From the NCBI GenBank assembly GCA_023248915.1, contig JAHFDQ010000100.1:1-13396 (forward strand): DNA of 13,396 nucleotides. Direction: 5' to 3'. Position 1 is the stretch's first letter. Each line of letters begins with the position of its first letter. Below are positions 1 to 6,685 of the stretch, piece by piece. Below the pieces are notes generated by a model. That model did no database searches. It was not told the DNA's origin and worked only from the letters and a program-made list of their open reading frames with translations. A program made the translations under genes and the position numbers. The DNA comes from Archangiaceae bacterium (lineage in GTDB: Bacteria > Myxococcota > Myxococcia > Myxococcales > Myxococcaceae).

Positions 1-1
1 C

Positions 2-871
2 AAGTCCCTGGAAGTGAAGTCGAAGAGGAACGGGTACGCGCTCGAGCGCGACGCGGCGAAGAGCTGGCGACTGACTCGACCCTTCGCGTCGGCCGCCGAC
101 GCCACCTCGCTGGCCTCGATGCTCTCGAGCCTGAAGTCCGAGCGGGCGCTGGCCTTCCCGGCCGATGGCGCCGAGGCGCGCCAGGCGCTGGGGCTCGAAG
201 TGCCCGTCACCGACGCCACCTTCACCTTCGTCTCGGGCGAGAAGGTGCGGGTGCGCTTCGGTTCGCCGGGCGCGGACGGGGGCGACAAGGCCTACGCCCT
301 GCGCGAGGGCCCCGGGGTCACCGCGCTCCTCGCCGAGGTGTCCACGGCCGCGGTCACCCAGCTCGACAAGAACCCCGACGACTTGAAGGACCGGTCGGTG
401 CTGTCCTTCAAGCGCGAGGACGTCAGCCGGCTGACCTTCCACCCCACCGAAGGCGCCGATCTCGTGGTGCAGAAGAAGGCTCCACCCGCGGACGGCGGCG
501 GTGGCGAGGAATGGGAAGTCCGCGCTCCCGAGCAAGGCCCGGCGAAGAAGTGGAAGCTGTCGTCGGTGCTGTGGCTGTTGGCCTCGCTCAGGGCGGCGCA
601 GTTCGACGAAGAGAGCCCGAAGGACTGGGCGAGGTACGGCATCGACGCCAAGTCGCGGCAGGTGGCGCTCGCCGGAGCGGACGGCGCCGAGTTGGCCCGG
701 CTGGTGGTGGGCAAGGACGTGCCGGGCAAGGCGGGCATGCTGTACGCGCGAGGCTCGAAGCCGCAGTTGCTCGAGCTCGACGGGTCGAGGCTCGCCGACT
801 TGCCGCAGGCGCTCTCCGACGTGCTCGACCGGCCTGCTCCGGTGGCGGTCGATGGGGGCGGAAGGCCGTAG
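2..871 (+). CDS. DUF4340 domain protein, 5' end outside window
   Basis: The reading frame is open from the first bases, and residues upstream of the first GTG (position 14) continue the family pattern (KSLEVKSKRNGYALER...), so the gene runs in from the left and that GTG is probably internal. What remains, about 289 residues, shows two copies of the DUF4340 pattern: 'W-x-L-T-R-P' followed by 'ADA..L..ML..L....A' near the start, and a second 'WEVRAPEQGPAKKWKLSSVLWLLASL' style block in the middle (written here as a pattern, around nt 519-600). DUF4340 proteins are usually membrane-anchored, extracytoplasmic and encoded beside GldG/GldF-like ABC-2 transporter genes, so such genes are expected just left of the window. 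The molecular function is unknown. The gene ends two bases from the stop of the opposing gene. Confidence 0.8.
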   Translation, partial: KSLEVKSKRNGYALERDAAKSWRLTRPFASAADATSLASMLSSLKSERALAFPADGAEARQALGLEVPVTDATFTFVSGEKVRVRFGSPGADGGDKAYALREGPGVTALLAEVSTAAVTQLDKNPDDLKDRSVLSFKREDVSRLTFHPTEGADLVVQKKAPPADGGGGEEWEVRAPEQGPAKKWKLSSVLWLLASLRAAQFDEESPKDWARYGIDAKSRQVALAGADGAELARLVVGKDVPGKAGMLYARGSKPQLLELDGSRLADLPQALSDVLDRPAPVAVDGGGRP

Positions 872-873
872 CC

Positions 874-1068
874 CTACTTCAGGCCGAGCTTCGTCTCGAC
901 GGTCGCCACCCGCGTGTCCAGCCCGCGCCAGTGCGCACCGGTGTTTTCGATGATCTTGTCGAGCCTCGCGTTGAATTCGCTTCGAAAGGCGCCCAGCTCC
1001 TCCCGCACCAAGCGGAGCTCGTCAAGCACCTGCTGCTCGAACGACGTATTGCCGTTGCCTCTGGCCAT
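874..1068 (-). CDS. Small coiled-coil protein (64 aa)
   Basis: This is a short highly charged protein, with no signal peptide, membrane segment or cysteine. Residues 9-62 show a heptad-like spacing of Leu/Val/Phe/Ile (FEQQVLDELRLVREEL, then FRSEFNARLDKII, then LDTRVATVETKL), predicting one long amphipathic helix that could form a coiled coil. A good ribosome site (GAGGAAGG, seven bases before the ATG) supports it as a real gene. It lies 27 bases downstream of the transglutaminase gene and is probably its operon partner. I do not recognise a named family. Oligomerisation or a chaperone-like partner role is possible but unsupported. The stop lies two bases from that of the convergent DUF4340 gene. 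Confidence 0.75.
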   Translation of the reverse strand: MARGNGNTSFEQQVLDELRLVREELGAFRSEFNARLDKIIENTGAHWRGLDTRVATVETKLGLK

Positions 1069-1075
1069 CGCGATT

Positions 1076-1083
1076 CCTTCCTC
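1076..1083 (-). promoter_or_regulatory. Ribosome binding site of the coiled-coil gene
   Basis: On the minus strand this reads GAGGAAGG, seven bases before the ATG at 1068. It is the main support for this very short gene being translated. Confidence 0.7.
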
Positions 1084-1095
1084 ATTCTAGCTCGA

Positions 1096-2616
1096 CTACC
1101 AGGCCGCTCCGAAAGCCCTGGGCTCGAGGCCCCGCGCCCCGAAGGCCGCGCCCCATTGTGTGGGTGTGTAGGCATTGGCGATTCCCGGGTACTTGCGGGC
1201 CAGGTCGGTGGCGCGTCCGGAATCGACGGCGCCCGCGGGCGTCGCGGCGAGCTCGGCCTCGAACGCCGCCCGGGCGTTGCCGGGCACTCCCTTGCCCAGC
1301 ACCGTGGTGAGGAAGAACTTGAACTCCGGGCCATGCGCCCCGAGCTCGACGTTCCAGTTCCTCCGCCCGGCCAGCACGTCGTCGATAGCGGTCAGCTTCG
1401 GCTTCCACAGGTAGTCGGGCAGCTCGTCGGTCGTCCTCGCCGGAAGCCCCGCCACCCGCTTCAGCTTCACGTCGTCGGCCATGTAGGCGGTCAGCATCTT
1501 CCCGTTGGCGTCGGCGACCGCGTAGAGGTTCCAGGTCTTCGACGACTGAGTCGAAGGTCCCTCGTGGTCGTCGCTGGCCTCGACGCCGTAGCGACCGACG
1601 ATGGTGACCCGCTTCACCGCGGCACCGCCGGCGGCGCCGTCGGCCTTCGCCAGGTCAAGGACGGCCCGAGCGGCGCTTCCCGCCACGGTCCGGGTCGTCA
1701 ATTCCGAGCTGACGAACGGCTGGTTCCACACCTGCCGCTCGCCGCCGTGCTTTTGGTCGTTGTAGACGTCGCCGATGACGCCCCCGCCGTTGTTCATCAT
1801 GAACTGGGTGGTGCCCTTTACGAGGTCGGCGGCCGAGAGGTTCTCCTTGAAGAGCTGGCTGGGACCGGCGATCGAGATCTCGTCGGCGACGGCCATCATC
1901 CAGTTGCCCAGGTCGGCGCGCGACAGCCACTGTCCCCCCACCCAGAGGCCGCGCTGGCCCTCGGGGCCGTCCACGTCGACGAGCTGGTCAATCCGCTTTG
2001 ACAGCGAGGACCAGGTCCAAGCGTGGCACTTGCCCCACCAGAACTCGGCCTGGTCGTCGAAGAAGTTCTTCGAGTTGGCCATCTTCTCGAAGCCGTCGAC
2101 CCGCGCGCCGTAGACGGCGGCGGCGGCGTCCAGCGCGGTGCCCGGGCTCTGTTCGCGGACCTTGGCCAGCGCGTCGGGGGACACGGCGTTCGAGTCCGGT
2201 GCCGTCGAGCCGTGCTTGAACCGGAGCGGGCCCGTCTTGGTCGAGTCGTACGAGCGAGTGTAGGGCACGACTCCCGATTCGCCCTTCACCGTCCCGTCCG
2301 GGCCCAGAAGAACCGTGTCGTCCGAGAAGGTGGCGGGGTTGCGGCCTTCGACCGAGCGAACCACGTCCGGGACCGGAGCCGGCGCGGGCGGCGGCGCTTC
2401 GCCGGTGGCCAGGAAGCGCTCGAGGGTGACGCCCGCCGCGGCGTCCAACCTGTCCCGATTCCGGGACACCAAGGCTCGCAGCTCGGCCTTCTCCTCGGTC
2501 GACACCGCGCCGTAGTCGGCCGTCGACCCGACCAGCGCCGCGGCCTCTTCTTCCGAGATTCTCCCGTCGTTGCCGACGAATACCCGTTCCAGACTTCGAA
2601 GCGCACTGACCGTCAC
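1096..2616 (-). CDS. Transglutaminase elicitor-family protein (GP42-like)
   Basis: A 506-residue protein resembling the 'transglutaminase elicitor' family (Phytophthora GP42 and some marine bacterial homologues), which forms gamma-glutamyl-lysine cross-links. Visible hallmarks are the probable nucleophile Cys197 in WWGKCHAWTW, the VWNQP motif at residues 296-300 that is the core of the Pep-13 elicitor peptide, and a late PEFKFFLTTVLG block similar to the family's C-terminal motif. Residues 15-24 (GNDGRISEEE) resemble an EF-hand-like loop, with a second weak copy near 36-46. A Pro-rich linker near 72-84 separates this N-terminal region from the catalytic part. No Sec, Tat or lipoprotein signal is evident. 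The GTG start is set by AAGGGAGG five bases upstream. It lies 57 bases after the DUF362 gene and 27 bases before the coiled-coil gene. Assignment is from motif recall, without alignment. Confidence 0.82.
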   Translation of the reverse strand: MTVSALRSLERVFVGNDGRISEEEAAALVGSTADYGAVSTEEKAELRALVSRNRDRLDAAAGVTLERFLATGEAPPPAPAPVPDVVRSVEGRNPATFSDDTVLLGPDGTVKGESGVVPYTRSYDSTKTGPLRFKHGSTAPDSNAVSPDALAKVREQSPGTALDAAAAVYGARVDGFEKMANSKNFFDDQAEFWWGKCHAWTWSSLSKRIDQLVDVDGPEGQRGLWVGGQWLSRADLGNWMMAVADEISIAGPSQLFKENLSAADLVKGTTQFMMNNGGGVIGDVYNDQKHGGERQVWNQPFVSSELTTRTVAGSAARAVLDLAKADGAAGGAAVKRVTIVGRYGVEASDDHEGPSTQSSKTWNLYAVADANGKMLTAYMADDVKLKRVAGLPARTTDELPDYLWKPKLTAIDDVLAGRRNWNVELGAHGPEFKFFLTTVLGKGVPGNARAAFEAELAATPAGAVDSGRATDLARKYPGIANAYTPTQWGAAFGARGLEPRAFGAAW

Positions 2617-2621
2617 GGCAG

Positions 2622-2629
2622 CCTCCCTT
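2622..2629 (-). promoter_or_regulatory. Ribosome binding site of the transglutaminase gene
   Basis: Minus-strand AAGGGAGG, five bases before the GTG at 2616. It fixes this start, which keeps the EF-hand-like N-terminus in the product. Confidence 0.75.
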
Positions 2630-2673
2630 GAGATGGTGGCTAGCCGTTAGCAAACCCGATGCCGACCCATTTC

Positions 2674-3657
2674 CTAGAGCGACACCAGCTTCAGGCTCTT
2701 GTAGTCGGACCGGCCGAGCTTCCGGCGTTCGGCCTCGGCGATGGCACCGACGTCCGCCGGAGCCAGGCCGAGCAGCGACGCTCCGAACGCGTCCAGCGCC
2801 ACCTCGTCGACGCCTGCGGCCACCAGGTTCACCCGCTTCACGTCGTCTAGGCTGCCCCCGGTCGGGCCGTTGGCGACCAGAATCCGCGTGCAGTCGAGCA
2901 CGGTGAGGGTCGGCTTCACCATCGCCGCCAGGTCGACGATCGACCGGTGGAGGTCCTGGTGCAGGCGCACCCGGTGACCCCCGAGCACGCCGTACCAATT
3001 CTTCATTGCCATCGTCGCCGCCGACATGCCGTGATGCTTCACCAGCGGGACGTTGATGACCTTGTCCGCCTCGACGAACGGCCAGAGCACCTTGGCCACG
3101 CGCAGCACCTCGCCCTCGACCAGCACCTCGCGGAAGGCCGTCTCGTCTGGCAGCACCACCTTCGCCCCGACCGCCCCGACCGCCTTCAGAATTCCCGAGC
3201 GCTCGAAGCACCGCTCGGCGCTGTTCACCGGGTTGTCCGTCACCCACACCTTGGACGCCCCGGCGGCCAGCGCCAGGCGCGCCACCTGGGCGACGACCTC
3301 GGGGTTGGTGTTGGCGGCCTGTTCGGGCAGCCGATTCCAGCCGACGTTCGGCTTCACCACCACCCGGTCGCCCGGCCGGACGAAGGCCGCCATTCCGCCC
3401 AGCGCCTCAATGACGCGCCGGGTGTTGTCGGCCGCGTCGGCGCCGTGCGCGATGGCCATCTCGGCCGCGCCCGCGGCTCGCTCGACCCGGTGGCTCTTCA
3501 GGGGGGGCAAGGCCTTGGGCGCGGGCGGGGCCCGGTCGTACAGCCACGCGCCGAGGCCAATCGTCCCGGCGGCCACCGACAGCGTCGTCCCGACCTTCAG
3601 CGCTTCGCGGCGGGTGAAGGGGCGCTTCGGCTCGGGCGGAGCCGCGACCTTCTTCAT
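2674..3657 (-). CDS. Tat-exported DUF362 domain protein
   Basis: A 327-residue protein with an N-terminal twin-arginine signal: TRREALK at residues 15-21, followed by a hydrophobic stretch (about 22-42) and an acceptable cleavage region. This implies export after folding, often with a cofactor. The mature part carries DUF362 signatures: VVVKPNVGW near 100, a 'NPEVVAQVARLALAAGASKVWVTDN' type block, and the diagnostic NVPLVKHHG...TMAMKNWYGVLGG segment in the middle. Many DUF362 proteins carry a 4Fe-4S ferredoxin module; here the cysteines are isolated, so no such cluster is present. The biochemical function of the family is unsettled. The ATG overlaps the upstream DUF6599-like stop as ATGA, with GGGGAA upstream, indicating translational coupling. 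Confidence 0.88.
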   Translation of the reverse strand: MKKVAAPPEPKRPFTRREALKVGTTLSVAAGTIGLGAWLYDRAPPAPKALPPLKSHRVERAAGAAEMAIAHGADAADNTRRVIEALGGMAAFVRPGDRVVVKPNVGWNRLPEQAANTNPEVVAQVARLALAAGASKVWVTDNPVNSAERCFERSGILKAVGAVGAKVVLPDETAFREVLVEGEVLRVAKVLWPFVEADKVINVPLVKHHGMSAATMAMKNWYGVLGGHRVRLHQDLHRSIVDLAAMVKPTLTVLDCTRILVANGPTGGSLDDVKRVNLVAAGVDEVALDAFGASLLGLAPADVGAIAEAERRKLGRSDYKSLKLVSL

Positions 3658-4202
3658 CGAATCTTCCCCGCGATCGCCCGGGCGACGACCGGCAGGGCGG
3701 CCTCGGCCTTGGCGTCGAACGCGGTCAGCTTCACGTAGTAGCGCCCCTCTTGGAACACGAACGCCATCGGCCCCTTCACGCCGCGCTCGAAGTCCGGCGC
3801 GGGCTGCGCCGTCGGGGAACGTTCTTTCTGGAAGATGGACTCGGCGCCCGAAGGCGTCGCCATGTCGTAGACGTCGCAGGTGAGCTCGTTGCCCTCGGCC
3901 GTCGCCAGCTCGGCGGCGGCGAGCTTTCGGAACTTGCGCTCGAGGTACATGGGCGCGGCGCCGTCGATGTAGTTGAACAGCCCCTGCGCGTCGTAGAGGG
4001 TGGGTTCACCCTTCAGCTTGCAGCCCCCCAGCGGCTCGCGGAGGAGCGCCTTCAGCGCGGCGTCCCCTTCGGCTTCGGACGGCGGCGCCGGGCGCGCGGC
4101 GACGATCCGCTCGGGCGGTGGCGGGCGGTGGCCGACCCACACCATCCACCCGATCAGCGCGACCGGCACGACGACGAGAACCGCGAAGAACGAGATGCGC
4201 AC
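3654..4202 (-). CDS. DUF6599-like protein with N-terminal membrane anchor
   Basis: A 182-residue protein. Residues 4-24 (FFAVLVVVPVALIGWMVWVGH) are one hydrophobic segment after a short basic start, acting as uncleaved anchor or signal peptide. A Pro-rich stretch (PPPPERIVAARPAPP) follows, so the body probably sits outside the cytoplasm. The core matches the DUF6599 pattern: LYDAQGLFNYIDGAAPMYL, then CDVYDM...GAESIFQKE, then YYVKLTAF. Function is unknown; my recollection is that such genes often accompany DUF362 genes. It is the first gene of the leftward set and is coupled to the Tat-DUF362 gene by an ATGA overlap. The GTG start has no clear ribosome site, but a TACCCT box lies eight bases upstream, so the message may be leaderless. 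Confidence 0.72.
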   Translation of the reverse strand: MRISFFAVLVVVPVALIGWMVWVGHRPPPPERIVAARPAPPSEAEGDAALKALLREPLGGCKLKGEPTLYDAQGLFNYIDGAAPMYLERKFRKLAAAELATAEGNELTCDVYDMATPSGAESIFQKERSPTAQPAPDFERGVKGPMAFVFQEGRYYVKLTAFDAKAEAALPVVARAIAGKIR

Positions 4203-4309
4203 GTGGGCCGAGGGTATTCGGGCCCCCCTGCCCGGGCAAGCGGCCGGCGCATCTCGGGGCTTGCTTCCGGGGCGCGCGCGGAGACAATCGCCGCCTTTGG
4301 AGGTAGCCC
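4203..4309. promoter_or_regulatory. Divergent promoter region between the two DUF6599-like genes
   Basis: The longest gap in the window (107 bases). Leftwards, a TANNNT-type -10 box (TACCCT, minus strand 4216-4211) lies eight bases before the GTG at 4202, fitting a leaderless start. Rightwards, TTGCTT at 4261-4266 and GACAAT at 4283-4288 are spaced 16 bases apart and precede GGAGG at 4299-4303, a weak sigma-70-like arrangement. Both boxes are by eye and degenerate. No convincing operator palindrome was seen. Confidence 0.4.
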
Positions 4310-4846
4310 ATGAAGCGCCTGCTCGCCCTCGCCGCCGCCCTTTCCGCCCTCGGCTGCGGCCCCGCCAACAAGCCGCCGCCCGCCATCGAGTCCTTCTTCC
4401 CGGCCGACAACGAGGTCGCCGGCTGGGCCGAGGACGCCTCGGTGGGCAAGCCCGGCGTCGAGGTCGCGACGACGGCCAAGGCCGCCACCGACCTGGTGGA
4501 CGGCGCCGCCGACCCCTTCGTGTCGCAGGGCATGGTGGGCTTCGCCTGGCAGACCTACGTCAAGGGCACCTACCAGCTCGACCTGCGCGTGTGGCAGTTC
4601 GCCAGCGCCCCGGCTGGCGCCGACGCCTTCACCTGGCTGTTCGCCAACGCCAGCCTCTACAAGGCCAACACCTGGACGGACGTCGCCGTCGGGACTTCCG
4701 GCAAGGTGTCCGACACCGGCAGCGGCTGGTGGCTGAGCGCGAACAAGGGCGCCTACATCATCGAGGCGAAGGTGAAGCCGAAGGACTCGACCTCGCGCGC
4801 GGACGTGGAGACCGTCACCGCCGCGGTCGCGGGAAAAATGCCCTAG
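4310..4846 (+). CDS. DUF6599-like lipoprotein
   Basis: A 178-residue protein with a lipoprotein signal: MKRLLALAAALSALGC, Cys16 being the lipidation site in an ALGC box. The body resembles the neighbouring DUF6599-like protein: FFPADNEVAGW at the start, TDLVDGAADPF (compare NYIDGAAPMY), a central LDLRVWQF...AGADAFTWLF block (compare CDVYDM...GAESIF), then AYIIEAKV and a shared AVAGK ending. It is probably anchored in the outer or inner membrane facing the periplasm; its function is unknown. The ATG has a GGAGG site six bases upstream. The stop lies three bases from the stop of the convergent histidine kinase gene. Confidence 0.72.
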   Translation: MKRLLALAAALSALGCGPANKPPPAIESFFPADNEVAGWAEDASVGKPGVEVATTAKAATDLVDGAADPFVSQGMVGFAWQTYVKGTYQLDLRVWQFASAPAGADAFTWLFANASLYKANTWTDVAVGTSGKVSDTGSGWWLSANKGAYIIEAKVKPKDSTSRADVETVTAAVAGKMP

Positions 4847-4849
4847 CGG

Positions 4850-6685
4850 TCAGGCGCGCGAAACGCCGGCGGGCACCTTCGTCGGCAGCCCGGGCGTCGT
4901 CTGGGGCGCGCTGGTCGAATCGAAGCGCGGCAGGCGGATGAGAAAGGTGGCTCCCTTCCCCGGGCTGCTCTCGACGCGAATCTCGCCGCGGTGCTGCGCG
5001 ATGATGCTGTTCGAGACCGACAGTCCCAGCCCCGTGCCCTTGCCCGATGGCTTGGTGGTGAAGAAGGGCTTGAACAGCTTCTGCCGCACCTCTTCGGTCA
5101 TGCCCTGGCCGCTGTCGGCCACGCGAATCAGCACGCCCCCGTCGGATTGAGCCTCGGTCGCGACCCGGAGCACCTTCTCGGCCGCCCCTTCCATCGCCTG
5201 GCCCGCGTTCATCATCAGGTTGATAAGCACCTGCCTCAACTGGTTGCCGTTGCCGACGATCTGGGGCAGCCCCTCGGCGAGCAGCGTCTCGACCTTTACC
5301 CCGCCGATGCTCAACTGGTGCGCGACCAGCCGGAGCGCGCCCTTCACCACCGCGTTCGGGTCGAGCAGCGCGAATTCGACGCGCTGCGGCCGGGCGAACT
5401 CGAGCAGGTTCTGGAGAATGCCGTTGGCCCGTTCGGCGTTCGACTCGATGAGCTCGAAGCATTCCTGCGCTTCCTTCATCGAGGCGGCGCCGCGCCCGAC
5501 CTGGGCGAAGCCGACGATTCCCACCATCGGGTTCTTGACCTCGTGCGCCAGGCCCGCGGACAGCTCGCCCAAGGCCGACAGCTTCTCAGACTGGATGAGC
5601 TGCGCGTTCTTCTCGTGCAGCTGCGCCTCGCGCTCGGAAAGCTCGCGGCTCATCTTGTTGAAGGCCGTCGCCAGCGAGCCGATCTCGTTGCCGCTGGTGA
5701 CCGGCACCGCGATGCCGAACTCGCCCTGTGAGATGCGCGCCATCGTCCCCTCGAGGCTGCGCAAGGGCGCGGTCAGGCGGCGCGAGAAGTAGATGGACAC
5801 CAAGAGCGCCACCGAGATGACTCCCAGCGCGAAGTAGGCCGACCGGCGCGAGAGCTGCTTCGGCGCGCGCAGGGCCTCTTCCTTCGGCACCTCGATGACC
5901 ACCGCCAGGCGGCCGGTCTTCACCCGGGCGAAGGCGCCGATGAGGTCGGCTCCGCCCGTCTGGAACTCGCGGGCCCCCCGGGGCACCTTGGCCTCGAGCG
6001 CGTCTTTCACCACTGGAATCGTGCTGACGTCGGCGTGCGAGATGACCCGCGCCGGGTCGGGGTCGACCAACACGGTGCCGCGCGCGTCGACCAGGTAGGC
6101 GCGGTACAGGGCGGTGGTGCCGAAGATGCGTAAGACGCGGTCGGGGCGAAGGTCGGCGATCACCACCATGCGCCCGTCGTCGCTGGCCGCGGCCACGCGC
6201 AAGAGCGCCAGGTCGGGCGCGAGGCTGGCGTTCTGGACCAGCACCTTCTCGGTGGCGACCTGTTCGATGGGCACCGGTGTCTGCTGGCGCGCGTCTTCCA
6301 GGTCCTTCTCGGCGAGGTTGAGCGAACCCAGGCGGTCGGGGTCGGTGTAGGCGAAGGCGCGCGCGAAGGCGCCCGAGGCGTCTCTCCGCCAGATCTCCAG
6401 CGCGAGCACGTCGGCGTCGGTCGAGAACAGCGCCCGCGCGTGCTGCACCGTGCCTTCTTGCTCGCGGGCCTCGGCGCCGAAGTACCGCAGCTTCTCGGCC
6501 AGGCCCGTCATTCCGATGTCCACCTGGTCGGACAGGCTGCCGGCGAGCACAGAGTTGAGATCATAGATGCTCGCCATGCGGTCGCGGGTGACCAGGCGCG
6601 CCGCCCAGAAGACGTACACCCCCATCGCCACCGCCAAGAGCGCGGCGACCAGGGCGACGATCTGGAAGCGGATCGAAATCTTCAT
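4850..6685 (-). CDS. Membrane sensor histidine kinase (Cache-like, HAMP, HisKA, HATPase)
   Basis: A 611-residue two-component kinase. Membrane segments at about 8-30 and 284-304 enclose a periplasmic sensor of about 250 residues with a Cache-like pattern (AYTDPDRLG, then YRAYLVDARGTVLVDPDP and an IGAFARV segment). A HAMP linker follows (about 305-357), then a short coiled coil leading to the HisKA helix with His381 in GLAHEVKNP as phosphorylation site. The ATP-binding region has the N box (NQLRQVLINLMMNAGQAM), G1 DSGQGM at 524, the F box FKPFFTTK and G2 GKGTGLGLS at 548. All key residues are intact. The overall pattern is NtrB/AtoS-like. Its ATG directly abuts the TAG of the upstream beta-helix gene and it has only a weak ribosome site, so translation is probably coupled. 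The likely partner is the receiver gene at the head of the same operon. Confidence 0.93.
   Translation of the reverse strand: MKISIRFQIVALVAALLAVAMGVYVFWAARLVTRDRMASIYDLNSVLAGSLSDQVDIGMTGLAEKLRYFGAEAREQEGTVQHARALFSTDADVLALEIWRRDASGAFARAFAYTDPDRLGSLNLAEKDLEDARQQTPVPIEQVATEKVLVQNASLAPDLALLRVAAASDDGRMVVIADLRPDRVLRIFGTTALYRAYLVDARGTVLVDPDPARVISHADVSTIPVVKDALEAKVPRGAREFQTGGADLIGAFARVKTGRLAVVIEVPKEEALRAPKQLSRRSAYFALGVISVALLVSIYFSRRLTAPLRSLEGTMARISQGEFGIAVPVTSGNEIGSLATAFNKMSRELSEREAQLHEKNAQLIQSEKLSALGELSAGLAHEVKNPMVGIVGFAQVGRGAASMKEAQECFELIESNAERANGILQNLLEFARPQRVEFALLDPNAVVKGALRLVAHQLSIGGVKVETLLAEGLPQIVGNGNQLRQVLINLMMNAGQAMEGAAEKVLRVATEAQSDGGVLIRVADSGQGMTEEVRQKLFKPFFTTKPSGKGTGLGLSVSNSIIAQHRGEIRVESSPGKGATFLIRLPRFDSTSAPQTTPGLPTKVPAGVSRA

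Noticed and set aside
511..2001. 496-codon open frame on the plus strand
   Set aside because: Arg/Gly/Val-rich shadow running antisense to the coiled-coil and transglutaminase genes, which have family motifs and ribosome sites.
2617..2673. TGCTA/TAGC inverted repeat before the transglutaminase gene as terminator or operator
   Set aside because: Four-base stem with no T tract; too short to support.
1988..3247. 419-codon open frame on the minus strand
   Set aside because: Bridges the DUF362 and transglutaminase genes in a different frame, with shadow composition throughout.
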